DNA of 64,000 nucleotides from G963665495 sp963677785 (GCA_963677785.2 CAXXDH010000002.1:248001-312000), one strand, 5' to 3'. Shown: positions 1 through 8,928, counted from the stretch's first letter. The notes: a model not told the origin generated them from the letters alone. Made by a program: numbers and translations.

Positions 1-362
1 TTTGGGCGCCGGCCATTTTTTTTAGGGCCGGGCAGCGATTCCATTGATTTCGGTTGCACGATTTTTTTTTACAGCCGTACTGTGTAGCTTTGATATGGGA
101 ATGACGTCGTGTGTTCTTTTGGTAATGTCAAAACAGTGAATTTGTATGGAGCAAACGCTTGCTAAGGGTAGTAAAGCTGCTCTGTATGAAAAGGCCTATA
201 CAGACGCGTAACGGGCGTATCGTTACCTATGTCTGTATTACTACGCCCGCCAGATCAATGTGCCGGACAGCAAAAAATAGGCTTATGGTGGACCTTGTCA
301 TCTAAATGAGGTATTAGGTATAGATAGTAACTAATCGGCTTTGCAAGCAATGAGTGGAAAGT
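1..362. other. Intergenic region at window start
   Basis: No reading frame with a ribosome binding site or recognisable motif was found here. A stop-rich stretch with short T-runs (around 18 and 62) precedes the first gene. It probably holds the promoter of the downstream TPR gene, but no -35/-10 pair stands out. The gene to the left is outside the window. Confidence 0.5.
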
Positions 363-1124
363 ATGTCCAATGTTTTTGTTCCCCCTGAGCGGGATGATAT
401 CATTCGCGGTGTTTTTTCAGCAAAAGTGAAAACAACTCTTGGGTTCGGTGTTTCCAAGCGCAGCTCCGTAGAGACGATTCTTTTCTTTGTAGAAGAGCAG
501 GAAGATGGAAGAATCGGAGTACAACCGCTTAACAAAAATTATGTTCCCTGCGGCGAGCTCAAGTTCATTTCAAAAGAGGAGCTTCTTAAAAATTATCAGC
601 CAGAGCCCGATATTTATATGGAGAAGGTGTATCCTGCCATCCGGCAGATGACCAATACCATTGTCAAAGCTGAAGCCCACCTGAAGCGGGGGAACGTATA
701 CAGCGCGGAATATGAATTCAAGAATGCATTGCGGGTGGATGAAGCCAATATCAGGGCAACATTCGGACTGGGATTGTCTTATCTGGAAAGGGGGGAAACG
801 GAGAAAGGCGATCTTGTGTTTCGGCGGATTGTGAAGCTGAAAGGGGCGTTTGAAAAGACACACAAACATCTATTCAATGATTTCGGCATCAAACTGCGAA
901 AAAACGGTATGTATTCACAGGCGATGCGCTATTATTCCAGGGCGTACAGATTAAGTAAAACAGATGAGCATCTGCTCTACAATATGGCCCGTACGCTTTA
1001 TGAAAAGCAGAACTACAAAAGCGCTCTTGTTTTCTTGAACAAGGCACTTGCTTTACGCAAAGATTTTTCTGTTGCAAACGATTTGAAAATAATCATTGAA
1101 CGAAAGCTGAGTAAAAAAAGGTAA
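363..1124 (+). CDS. TPR-repeat protein (paralogue of the gene at 2133)
   Basis: This is a soluble protein of about 253 residues with no signal peptide or membrane segment. The N-terminal ~100 residues form a conserved non-TPR domain. From about residue 100 to 243 there are tetratricopeptide-like helix pairs (for example the blocks around SAEYEFKNAL and YNMARTLYEKQNYKSALVFL). It is clearly paralogous to 2133..2930: the stretches SAEYEFKNAL, GIKLRKN and ARTLY recur at the same positions. The pair flanks a gene with MshEN-like motifs, so a shared role as protein-protein adaptors in signalling or assembly is possible but inferred. A GTG nine bases upstream (354) is an alternative start; neither has a good Shine-Dalgarno. 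Confidence 0.8.
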   Translation: MSNVFVPPERDDIIRGVFSAKVKTTLGFGVSKRSSVETILFFVEEQEDGRIGVQPLNKNYVPCGELKFISKEELLKNYQPEPDIYMEKVYPAIRQMTNTIVKAEAHLKRGNVYSAEYEFKNALRVDEANIRATFGLGLSYLERGETEKGDLVFRRIVKLKGAFEKTHKHLFNDFGIKLRKNGMYSQAMRYYSRAYRLSKTDEHLLYNMARTLYEKQNYKSALVFLNKALALRKDFSVANDLKIIIERKLSKKR

Positions 1125-1148
1125 GTTGGATATCGACGATTAATTTTT

Positions 1149-2039
1149 ATGGCATTTACGGGTGCGATCATGTCTCATTCATTATCTATGGGGTACAAAT
1201 TTTTTGGCGCGTTTCTTCTCCAGAAGGGGTTGGTGACGCAGGAGCAGCTGGATGACGCGTTGCAGTTTCAGGAAGAATCCAACCGCCGGATCGGTGAATT
1301 TGCCGTGGAAAAAGGACTGCTCACGCAGCAGCAGGTGGAAGAGATTTTTTTGGAACAAAAACAGATTGATGCGCCTTTTGGAGCCATTGCCATGCAAAAA
1401 AAGCTGCTACGGCGCGGTGATCTTGACGATCTTCTTTTTTCACAGGCTGTTCAAAGTACGCATCTTGGCGAGGCGCTTATGATGCGAGGGCATCTTACGC
1501 CTGAGCAGTTTGGTAGAGAACTACGACAATTCAAAGAACAGGAGCAACTTGAAACTGTTGATGCGTTTGAACTGGACCCGGAAATAAAAGAAGTTGCCAA
1601 GATGCTTATAAGCTCTTTTGAAAGGGCGTACAAACGTTTTGCCAAGCAGGCTGTAAAACTCGATCTTTCCTGTTGTGAAGTTGACACACAGCAAGCTGGA
1701 TTCTGTTTTGAACTGCAGTTTGATCTTGGCGAAAGCGGACGTATCATTAGTGCTTTTTTCTTGAGCGAAGTTCTTGCCAAGGAGGTTGCCGCGAAAAATA
1801 TCGAGCTTCCGGAGGCATGGCGCGAGTCTGTGGCCAGCAGCTGGCGTGATTTTTTTTCCATAGTCGGCCATTATGTGAAAAAGGAACTGAGAGTTGCCGG
1901 CCAACCTATTCGCGCAGTGACAACCACCGAAAAAGTACTGCAAACGCGTCCTACTTTGAAGCAGGGAGGGGTTATCGGCTTGCGGGCTTCAGGTGAAACA
2001 ATCGTATTGCATACGCGCCTGGAAACTGCCTCTGAATGA
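1149..2039 (+). CDS. Protein with four MshEN-like motifs and a CheX-like C-terminal domain
   Basis: This is a soluble protein of up to 296 residues. Residues ~19-130 contain four successive units of about 28 residues with the pattern hG-x2-h-x3-G-h-h-x3-q-h-x3-h-x2-Q (starting near 19, 47, 76 and 104). This resembles the c-di-GMP-binding motif of MshEN/type II secretion ATPase N-domains; for example the second unit has RIGEFAVEKGLLTQQQ. Residues ~145-270 resemble the CheX/CheC phosphatase-like fold, ending in a helix reminiscent of the CheX N-x-x-x-G-x-x-K-K-E-L region (here IVGHYVKKEL). It lies between the two TPR paralogues, so all three are probably one transcription unit. The start is uncertain; ATGs at 1170 and 1188 are alternatives. 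c-di-GMP binding is inference from the motif only. Confidence 0.65.
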   Translation: MAFTGAIMSHSLSMGYKFFGAFLLQKGLVTQEQLDDALQFQEESNRRIGEFAVEKGLLTQQQVEEIFLEQKQIDAPFGAIAMQKKLLRRGDLDDLLFSQAVQSTHLGEALMMRGHLTPEQFGRELRQFKEQEQLETVDAFELDPEIKEVAKMLISSFERAYKRFAKQAVKLDLSCCEVDTQQAGFCFELQFDLGESGRIISAFFLSEVLAKEVAAKNIELPEAWRESVASSWRDFFSIVGHYVKKELRVAGQPIRAVTTTEKVLQTRPTLKQGGVIGLRASGETIVLHTRLETASE

Positions 2040-2132
2040 TGCTATTGTTTATTTTCTTTGCTCTTTGGGACAAGAGTATGTAAAATAAACTGTAAAATTA
2101 AAATCAGAAACTCCATCTTTCAGGAAATAGGT

Positions 2133-2930
2133 ATGGTTCAAGAGCAAGAAAACGTATTAGCCGCAAGAGGCTTGGAGGGGGTGTTTTCCACACAGGTTAT
2201 GAAAGTCATTGGAACTGGCACCACCAGACGAAGGCAGGAAACAACTATGCTGTACTTTGCTGAAGAAGTGGAAGAGGGCAGAGTTGAATACCGTCTTTTG
2301 AATCCTCAGTTCGTTCCTTTTGGTGAGGCTATGTCCATGGGGCTGGAAGAATTTGTGGAAAAGTTCAAACCGGAAACCGAAATTTACGAAACAAAAACGC
2401 TTCCTGCCCTGCGGAAGTTGACAAAAACCCTTGCCAAGGCGGAGCGCTACCGTAGCCGCGGTGAAAAGTTTTCTGCGGAATATGAATTCAAAAATGCTTT
2501 GAACATTGACGAAGACAACGTTCGTGGAAATTTTGGACTGGGGCTTTCGCTGCTGGACCAGGGAAAAAACGACGAGGCCACCAAAGTACTACGCAAGCTT
2601 GTGCAGCTGCATGATACGTTCAATACGGAGAACAAACATGTGTTCAATGAACTGGGCATTAAACTGCGCAAAAATAAATTATACGACCAGGCGCTTTCCT
2701 ATTACGCAAGTGCTTTGAAAGTCAGCAAAAACGACGAAAATTTATATTACAACATCGCCCGTACGCTTTATGACAAGGAAGATTTTCAAAACGCCAACAA
2801 ATATATCAGCAGAGCCATGCTCATGAATCCGGAATTCAAGGTAGGACGAAAACTGCAGCTGGCAGTGGAAAAAAGGCTTGCAGATGAACCAGCCGACCTG
2901 GAAGAAGAGGAAGAACAAAACGAAGAATAA
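2133..2930 (+). CDS. TPR-repeat protein (paralogue of the gene at 363)
   Basis: About 265 residues with the same architecture as the gene at 363: an N-terminal conserved domain of ~100 residues, then TPR-like helix pairs, then an acidic tail (DLEEEEEQNEE). The ATG at 2133 is chosen because AGGAAATAGGT sits directly upstream; the frame is open further 5' but lacks a ribosome site. Two paralogues separated by one gene suggest an old local duplication. The gene ends 19 bases before the convergent LysM gene. The exact function cannot be told from the sequence. Confidence 0.8.
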   Translation: MVQEQENVLAARGLEGVFSTQVMKVIGTGTTRRRQETTMLYFAEEVEEGRVEYRLLNPQFVPFGEAMSMGLEEFVEKFKPETEIYETKTLPALRKLTKTLAKAERYRSRGEKFSAEYEFKNALNIDEDNVRGNFGLGLSLLDQGKNDEATKVLRKLVQLHDTFNTENKHVFNELGIKLRKNKLYDQALSYYASALKVSKNDENLYYNIARTLYDKEDFQNANKYISRAMLMNPEFKVGRKLQLAVEKRLADEPADLEEEEEQNEE

Positions 2931-2949
2931 GAGCTTGGCGGCATCCCTT

Positions 2950-4869
2950 TTATGGTATGACGAGTTTCTGCCCAAGCCTGAGGACATGCTTTTTGGACAG
3001 CTTGTTGGCGTGCAGAAGCGCGCTTTCGCTGAGCCCATGTTGTCTGGCGATCTTCCAGATCGTATCCCCGGATTTAACCACGTATGTTTTGCCTGTTTGC
3101 TGAGCCCTTGTCGTTTTCTTGTCGGTTTTTTGAGCCTTCCCACTGTTTTTTTTCGGGATGACGAGTCGTTGCCCCAACCGTAGCGTGTGCTTTTTCTTCA
3201 GGTTGTTGGCGGCCAGCAACGAGCTTTCGCTGATTCCGAATTTTTTGCTGATTTCCCAGATCGTATCTCCACTTTTGACCGTATAGCTTGTCGCCTGGGA
3301 CGGAGGGGCAACCAGGATATCTTCCTCCACCTCGGCTTTCGCAACCAGAATATCCTCTTCCGAGGGCTGGCTCGTACGCTTGGGCTTGGCTGCGGATTTG
3401 CTTATTGGGCTGTCCTTCTGCTTTTTGTCAGAGGCCTTGCGGGGGGGGGACACGATTATTTCGTCTTCCACTTCGCTTGCGTTTGCAGCGGTCACGGCCC
3501 TTTCAGCCTGTTTCCCGGGAATAACCAGCTTTTGTCCCGCGCGTATGGCATGTTTGCTTCGCAATCTGTTTGCCCTGGCGATTGCTTTGGAGCTGACGCC
3601 GTATTTCTGCGCGATAATTCCCAAGAATTCGCCGCGTTTTACCGTATGCTCTACTGCGTTGCCGGCGTCCGGTTTTGCGCTCGCAGCCTGTTTTCCGGGA
3701 ATAATCAGCTTTTGCCCCGCGCGTATGGCATCTTTGCTGCGCAATCTGTTTGCCCTGGCGATTGCTTTGGAGCTGACGCCGTATTTTTGCGCGATAACTC
3801 CCAGGGATTCGCCGCGCTTGACCGTATGCTTGACCACATTGCTGATTTCCGGTCGGCTTTGGCCAGGTTTGACTATTCTGCCGGAAGAACCGCCAGGCAT
3901 GGGGATCATCAGGCGCTGATTCAGCTGCAGGACATCGCGTTTCTTCAGCTGGTTCGCGGCAAGAAGCCGGCGTGTGGAGACATGATACCGTTTGGCCAGT
4001 CCCGAGATGGTGTCGCCGGGTCTGACGCGGTAAATTTTATACGACTCCGCAAACGTGTTTTCATGCAGTTTCGGCGGTTCGTGTTTGGGCTTGTTGCGTT
4101 TCAAGGCTTGCTCGGCCAGGTACTTTTGCTCTTCCGCGGGCAATGGAGCAGCACCAGGGTCTTCTATGACACGCCGTGCCGCAATAAAGCGCGGGGTCCG
4201 GTAATGGTCGAACGCGTCGCTTACCTGGATGCGATGCCCGGTACGGGGGCTATGGATGAATTTACCGTTGCCGACATAAATGCCGACATGGGTGCCGCGC
4301 CTCCGGCCGATACGGCGCGAATAGATGAGCAGGTCTCCCGGACGCAGATTTTTTTTGGATACGGGCTTGCCTGCGTAGAGTTGCTCGCCTGAACTGCGAG
4401 GCAACTTGATGCCGTTCTGAGCAAATACCCAGCGGGTGAAGCCCGAACAATCGAAGCCGGTTCTGGGAGACGAGCCGCCGTAACGGTACATTCTTCCGAT
4501 TTGCGTATACGCGGTTTCCAGAATCTTTTGCGCCTTGCCGTGCTTGGGTTTCAGTTTTTTGTTTGTTGTCGTGCTTGCTTTGGGAGGATTATTCGCATCA
4601 TTTTCGGCAACAGCTTCGGTAACTGCGTTTTTGGAGGTATCCGATTGTGTTGATTTCTTTTTTTCGGCATTGTCCTTGTCGGCTACAATTGCACTGGAGA
4701 TGACGGGATCTTGATTGACTCCATTGGCGTTTCTTACGCAGGAGCATAACGCCAAGACAGCCAATAATAGATAGCAACTAAGGACAAAAAACGCGCTTTT
4801 GGTAAAACTTTTGTAGAATTTTTCAATTGTAACGATAGAGAAGGTATTTGCAGAAAATATTGAATGCAT
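2950..4869 (-). CDS. NlpC/P60 cell-wall peptidase with five LysM domains
   Basis: Predicted secreted peptidoglycan endopeptidase of about 639 residues. A hydrophobic export segment ends in LALCSC near residue 44, a possible lipobox, so it may be a lipoprotein. An NlpC/P60 domain covers ~115-235 with catalytic Cys141 (FDCSG), His194 (THVGIYVG) and His206. Five LysM peptidoglycan-binding repeats follow near 280, 347, 407, 528 and 595, separated by basic or acidic linkers. The enzyme would cut stem peptides while anchored by LysM, probably in cell division or separation. Repeats 2 and 3 are nearly identical in DNA, indicating a recent internal duplication. The frame is open to a TTG at 4947, but the ATG at 4869 gives a more normal signal sequence. 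Confidence 0.9.
   Translation of the reverse strand: MHSIFSANTFSIVTIEKFYKSFTKSAFFVLSCYLLLAVLALCSCVRNANGVNQDPVISSAIVADKDNAEKKKSTQSDTSKNAVTEAVAENDANNPPKASTTTNKKLKPKHGKAQKILETAYTQIGRMYRYGGSSPRTGFDCSGFTRWVFAQNGIKLPRSSGEQLYAGKPVSKKNLRPGDLLIYSRRIGRRRGTHVGIYVGNGKFIHSPRTGHRIQVSDAFDHYRTPRFIAARRVIEDPGAAPLPAEEQKYLAEQALKRNKPKHEPPKLHENTFAESYKIYRVRPGDTISGLAKRYHVSTRRLLAANQLKKRDVLQLNQRLMIPMPGGSSGRIVKPGQSRPEISNVVKHTVKRGESLGVIAQKYGVSSKAIARANRLRSKDAIRAGQKLIIPGKQAASAKPDAGNAVEHTVKRGEFLGIIAQKYGVSSKAIARANRLRSKHAIRAGQKLVIPGKQAERAVTAANASEVEDEIIVSPPRKASDKKQKDSPISKSAAKPKRTSQPSEEDILVAKAEVEEDILVAPPSQATSYTVKSGDTIWEISKKFGISESSLLAANNLKKKHTLRLGQRLVIPKKNSGKAQKTDKKTTRAQQTGKTYVVKSGDTIWKIARQHGLSESALLHANKLSKKHVLRLGQKLVIP
3508..3834 (-). 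repeat. Internal direct duplication encoding LysM repeats 2 and 3
   Basis: Two copies of about 145 bp (3508..3654 and 3688..3834, spaced 180 bp) differ at only a small number of positions. Both encode the run VSSKAIARANRLRSK. The other three LysM repeats of the gene are much more diverged, so this pair arose by a recent tandem duplication or gene conversion. Confidence 0.85.
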
Positions 4870-5014
4870 AGTAATTGTAAAGCTCTTGTAAAATAAAATG
4901 AGAGATAAGTATAAAAATAAGAATATGACGACTAAAATAATACGCAAAACGAAAAAAAAGTGTAAAGTTAATTTCTCTTAATGAATAACACGGGAAAGGT
5001 GAAAAGCGAACAAG

Positions 5015-6391
5015 TCAACTGCTGGCCGCTTGAATTTGTTGTAGTGTTGATTTGTTGCGTTCGTACCAATCGGCAAAAGACTGCCGCGTACGCTGGGCGT
5101 ACAGTTCCTTGCGTTTGCGTTTTGGGGCGCGCTGTTTGAGTGCGGGCATCAGTCCGAAATTCACATTGGATGGTTGGAAGTGTTTGGTCTCAGTACGCAG
5201 ATGGCTGAGCAGGGCTCCTATGGCGCTGGTTTGCGGAGGTGTTTCCAGCGGCAGTTCCCGGCATCGGGCCGCAAGAGCCAGTCCCAGCCAGAGACCGCAT
5301 GCCGCGGATTCGACGTAGCCTTCCACTCCGGAAATCTGGCCTGCCAGAAATACGCCGGGCCTAGTTTTCAGCTCGAGTTCGGTGAGAACTCCTGGCGCGT
5401 TGACGTACGTATTGCGGTGCAGACTGCCGAAACGCAGAAATTCGGCCTCTTCCAGGCCAGGGATCATGCGAAAAATACGCTGCTGCTCGGGGTAGGTGAG
5501 CTTTGTCTGGCATCCGACAAGATTAAAGGCCGTACGCTCGCGGTTTTCCGCCCGCAATTGCAGAACGGCAAAGGGGCGCAGGCCCGTACGCGGATCCGTC
5601 AATCCCACAGGTTTGAGCGGTCCGAACGCCAGGGTCATGTCTCCGCGAGAGGCGAGGGTTTCCACCGGCATGCAGGCCTCGAAATGCTTTTCCTGCTCAA
5701 ACGAACGGGCAGGGATTTTTTCCCCGTTAAGCAAGGCCTGGCGAAAGCAATGGTATTCTTCTTCATTGAGCGGGCAGTTGAGATAATCTTTGTCTTCCGG
5801 GTCCGGATCCGCATAACGCGACCCCCAGAAAGCCTTGTTCAGGTTCACGGACGCGGCATCGATAATGGGCGCTATGGCATCGTAGAAATAGAGGTGTTTT
5901 TCTCCCAGGAGCAGGGCCAGATGCTCGCTGAGCGCTTCAGAGGCCAGAGGACCCGCAGTTATGATCAACGGACTGTGTCCTTGCAGTTGCGAATCTTCCA
6001 AGCTGGTGATTTCCTGGCGAACCACCCGGATCCGGGGGTGGGCTTCTATGGCGTTGGTGACGTACGCGGCAAACAGTTCGCGGTCCACAGCCAGAGCTTT
6101 GCCCGCCGGGACCCTGGTCGCTTCCGCAGCTTCCAAAGTGATGCTGTTCAGGGCCCGCATTTCCTGTTTCAACAATCCTACGGCCGCCTCTGGTTCGTCC
6201 GAGCGAAAAGAGTTGGAACAGACCAGTTCGGCCAGGCTGGCCGAGGTATGCGCAGGTGACATTTTTTCCGGCTTCATTTCAAAAAGGGTGACGTCCGTGT
6301 AGGTACGGGCGAGAGCCAGGGCGCATTCGGCGCCGGCAAGACCTCCGCCGATAATTGCCACCGGGCTGTTCTGCGAATCGGAAAGCATCAT
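5015..6391 (-). CDS. trmFO: Methylenetetrahydrofolate-tRNA-(uracil-5-)-methyltransferase TrmFO
   Basis: A folate- and FAD-dependent enzyme that makes 5-methyluridine at position 54 of tRNA. It has 458 residues, typical for the family. The N-terminus has the FAD Rossmann motif (AIIGGGLAGAE). The family hallmark HTSASLAELVCSNSFRSD follows and carries the Cys next to the flavin. Later blocks (FYDAIAPIID, GSLHRNTYVNAP, GQISGVEGYVES) are also TrmFO signatures. Two adjacent ATGs (6391 and 6388) are possible starts. It is a stand-alone gene with no obvious operon partner. Confidence 0.95.
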   Translation of the reverse strand: MMLSDSQNSPVAIIGGGLAGAECALALARTYTDVTLFEMKPEKMSPAHTSASLAELVCSNSFRSDEPEAAVGLLKQEMRALNSITLEAAEATRVPAGKALAVDRELFAAYVTNAIEAHPRIRVVRQEITSLEDSQLQGHSPLIITAGPLASEALSEHLALLLGEKHLYFYDAIAPIIDAASVNLNKAFWGSRYADPDPEDKDYLNCPLNEEEYHCFRQALLNGEKIPARSFEQEKHFEACMPVETLASRGDMTLAFGPLKPVGLTDPRTGLRPFAVLQLRAENRERTAFNLVGCQTKLTYPEQQRIFRMIPGLEEAEFLRFGSLHRNTYVNAPGVLTELELKTRPGVFLAGQISGVEGYVESAACGLWLGLALAARCRELPLETPPQTSAIGALLSHLRTETKHFQPSNVNFGLMPALKQRAPKRKRKELYAQRTRQSFADWYERNKSTLQQIQAASS

Positions 6392-6871
6392 AAAATACTC
6401 ATTGCCCCTTGCATGTTGGTGTAATGGATGGAAAACCAGGAGCGCGGATAATAGACACTGATGCTCCTCTGGGCAAGCCTTGAATTGATCATAAAAATTA
6501 ATCTTAGTTTAGGGGAGGGCTCAATTCTTTTACGCTACGTTTGGCCGGAATTCCACCATGCTGTTTTTCAGAAAATAGCCCCTTGGCACAGCCCCGAACT
6601 GCGTCCGCGGCCCATTTTTCATATCAGCCTTGCCTGTTGAAGGTTCCTGCTCAAACTCGCAAGGAAAAGAATGTAGAAACACGCCCAAAAAATACGTGCT
6701 TGCCTATCGGAAGAAGAGGAGGGCTGAGCTGAAAATTGGTAAAGTAATACTTTACTGAGTTGTAGTCGTGAGTGTAATGATTTCCGAGTCTTGGCCTTTT
6801 CTATTAGTTCAGATTTGAACCTTTGTTGCCCTTAACAACATGTAAAAATTAAGATTTACTTGAGAATTCCG
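6392..6871. other. Intergenic region between trmFO and the formate dehydrogenase locus
   Basis: About 480 bases with no convincing gene. A 63-codon open frame (6541-6732) has no ribosome binding site and no recognisable composition. The right end is AT-rich and leads into the promoter at 6872. Confidence 0.5.
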
Positions 6872-6910
6872 TTGACAACGTAGTTTATTATGTCCTATAA
6901 GACATAATAA
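6872..6910 (+). promoter_or_regulatory. Strong promoter overlapped by a palindromic operator
   Basis: A consensus -35 (TTGACA, 6872-6877) is followed after 17 bases by CTATAA (6895), or after 18 bases by TATAAG. Lying across the -10 is a perfect inverted repeat with 10-base arms, TTATTATGTC (6885-6894) and GACATAATAA (6901-6910), separated by six bases. A protein dimer bound there would block RNA polymerase, so this is a likely repressor site. The ModE-like gene at 8953 in the same transcription direction is a candidate regulator (inference). Confidence 0.75.
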
Positions 6911-6948
6911 CCGTGACAGCAATTAGAAAGCCATTCACGAGGTGTGGG

Positions 6949-7131
6949 ATGGAAAAAAGCGTGCCCAAAAAAGTTGCAATTTTTCAAGAGGAAAGGGCGA
7001 AAAGCCAAGTTGCGCCATTTAGCGGCCTTGGCTTTCAATTGAAACAGCAGGATGCGGATGTCAGACGCCTAACATTTCAAGATTTGAGCAAGAGGATGTT
7101 TTCTCAGGGAGGTTCGGGGGGAAAAGAGTAG
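6949..7131 (+). CDS. Possible small protein, unknown function
   Basis: An open frame of 60 codons (72 if started at the GTG at 6913) begins about 45 bases after the promoter at 6872, with GAGGTGTGGG just before the ATG. The product is basic and polar, without cysteines in motifs, signal peptide or membrane segment. No family is recognised. It may instead be 5' untranslated leader of the FmdE-like gene. Confidence 0.3.
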   Translation: MEKSVPKKVAIFQEERAKSQVAPFSGLGFQLKQQDADVRRLTFQDLSKRMFSQGGSGGKE

Positions 7132-7257
7132 AAAATATTCTTAGTCATGATTTTGCACAAGGTGACAGACTGTCTGCAGTTCGTTAGCATGGAGGCAGGT
7201 TTCACGCACGGCGGCAAGATCTCTTGCCACTAACATCTGCAAGATATAGAGGCGATC

Positions 7258-8928
7258 ATGGAAGAATGTAAGTTGCCCGCAGGGGTTGCCCCGAACAGTG
7301 ATATCGGACCGTATACTTTTGAAGAATTTGTAGACGCATCCCGTCAGTTTCATGGTTATCCCGCCCCAGGCCTGTTGCTTGGCGGGTACATGGTGGAACA
7401 TGCAAAACGTTTTATTCCGGAAGGGGTGTTGTTCGATGCCGTAAGTGAAACGGCCTGGTGTCTTCCGGATGCCATTCAAATGCTTACTCCGTGTACTGTC
7501 GGCAATGGCTGGCTTCGTGTGCTCAATCTTGGCCTTTATGCGTTGAGTCTGTTCGATAAGCGGACGGGCGAGGGGGTCCGTGTTTCAGTGGATACCGACA
7601 AGCTGGAGAACTGGCCGGAAGTTGCCGTCTGGTTGTTCAAAAGCAAACCGAAACGCCAGCAGGACTCCATGGCCATACGGGCCCAGATACGGGATGCCGG
7701 AGCGGCGTTGTGCGCGGTGGAAAAAATTTTTATAAAAGACAACATGCTGGACCGCAAAAGCAAAGGCGCCATTGGTCGATGTAGCAGATGCGGGCAGGCC
7801 TACCCCATTGCCCACGGCCCCGTATGCCGTGGTTGCCAGGGGGAGCTCCCGTATAAAAAAAGCATTACGCTGCCCTCGGAGCACGAACTTGAACAGGTCT
7901 TGCCCAAGGCTATTCCCGTCGAGCTTGCAGTGGGCAGGCGGGCCATGCACGACATGACGCGCGTACGCCCCGGCGATTCGAAAAGCGTTATCGTCAAGCG
8001 CGGGCAAACTATTGATGTCGGGGATTTGTGCCGGTTGCAGCAGATGGGGCGTTTTTCCGTCTATGTAGAAGAAGACAGGCCCTCTGGCGACTGGGTGCAT
8101 GAGGACGAGGCCGCCAAAGCCTTTGCCCAGGCCATGGCCGGACCGGGGATCGGCATCGAAGACGCTCCCCGCGAAGGTAAAGTCAATCTTGGAGCAGAAT
8201 ACTCCGGGATGTTGTCCATAGATGTCGAACGGTTAGAAAGTTTTAACTTGTTCCCCGGGGTCATGGCTGCGAGCCGCAAAGCAGGAGTCTTGGTCAAAGC
8301 AGGAGGCCGGATTGCGGGAACAAGGGCTATTCCTTTATTTCTTTCGCGCCGGGATTTCGACCTGGCAATGGGTATTCTCAATGCGGGGCCCTTGTTTGAG
8401 GTCAAACCCATCAAGCGCAAGCGTGTTGGCGCGGTCATCACCGGCAATGAAGTCTACAACGGTTTGATCGAGGATAAGTTTGAAAGTGTTATCCGCAATA
8501 AACTGACCGAATTTGGTTGCGAAATGGTTCGGGCGATCATCGCGCCGGATGACACGGATAAGATCGCCCAGGCTGTCAAAAATCTCGTGCATGAAGGAGC
8601 CGAATTGATTGTGACAACGGCGGGACTTTCCGTTGATCCCGACGACGTCACCCGAAAAGGGCTGGTCAATGCGGGCGTCACTGATTTGCTGTACGGCATC
8701 CCGGTTTTGCCGGGCGCCATGACCCTGCTCGGCAGGTTGGGAGATGTCAGGCTGCTGGGCGTGCCCGCCTGCGCGTTGTTCTACAAGATCACCAGTCTGG
8801 ATTTGCTGCTGCCCAAATTGCTTGTGGATGAAGAAATCACCCGCAGCGATCTGGCGAAACTGTCTCACGGCGGACTTTGTCTGGAGTGCAGGCACTGCAG
8901 CTTTCCGAAATGTTCCTTTGGGCGCTAA
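7258..8928 (+). CDS. FmdE-like/molybdopterin-binding (MoCF) fusion protein
   Basis: A cytoplasmic protein of 556 residues with two parts. Residues ~20-200 resemble FmdE, the accessory subunit of formylmethanofuran dehydrogenase, ending in a zinc-ribbon-like set of cysteines (Cys175, Cys178, Cys190, Cys193). Residues ~385-530 resemble the MoCF/MoeA-MogA molybdopterin-binding fold (GAVITGNEVYNG; VTTAGLSVDPDDVTRKG). The last 16 residues hold a four-cysteine cluster (Cys541, 544, 547, 552) that could bind metal or an Fe-S centre. GAGG sits six bases before the ATG. Its position between the promoter at 6872 and fdhA suggests a role in supplying or inserting Mo/W cofactor; this is inference. Confidence 0.75.
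   Translation: MEECKLPAGVAPNSDIGPYTFEEFVDASRQFHGYPAPGLLLGGYMVEHAKRFIPEGVLFDAVSETAWCLPDAIQMLTPCTVGNGWLRVLNLGLYALSLFDKRTGEGVRVSVDTDKLENWPEVAVWLFKSKPKRQQDSMAIRAQIRDAGAALCAVEKIFIKDNMLDRKSKGAIGRCSRCGQAYPIAHGPVCRGCQGELPYKKSITLPSEHELEQVLPKAIPVELAVGRRAMHDMTRVRPGDSKSVIVKRGQTIDVGDLCRLQQMGRFSVYVEEDRPSGDWVHEDEAAKAFAQAMAGPGIGIEDAPREGKVNLGAEYSGMLSIDVERLESFNLFPGVMAASRKAGVLVKAGGRIAGTRAIPLFLSRRDFDLAMGILNAGPLFEVKPIKRKRVGAVITGNEVYNGLIEDKFESVIRNKLTEFGCEMVRAIIAPDDTDKIAQAVKNLVHEGAELIVTTAGLSVDPDDVTRKGLVNAGVTDLLYGIPVLPGAMTLLGRLGDVRLLGVPACALFYKITSLDLLLPKLLVDEEITRSDLAKLSHGGLCLECRHCSFPKCSFGR

Noticed and set aside
3500..3840. CRISPR-like direct repeats
   Set aside because: The two repeats are long, coding and spaced by linker sequence; they are LysM domains.
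3187..4392. 401-residue plus-strand ORF opposite the LysM gene
   Set aside because: It is an antisense shadow of the repeat-rich minus-strand gene; no ribosome site or family motif.
6541..6732. 63-residue ORF after trmFO
   Set aside because: No ribosome site, no motif, and located in an AT-varied intergenic region.
7141..7257. Molybdenum-cofactor riboswitch before the FmdE-like gene
   Set aside because: Only short hairpins (such as GGCAAGA/TCTTGCC) are present; the extended conserved core of that riboswitch could not be identified.
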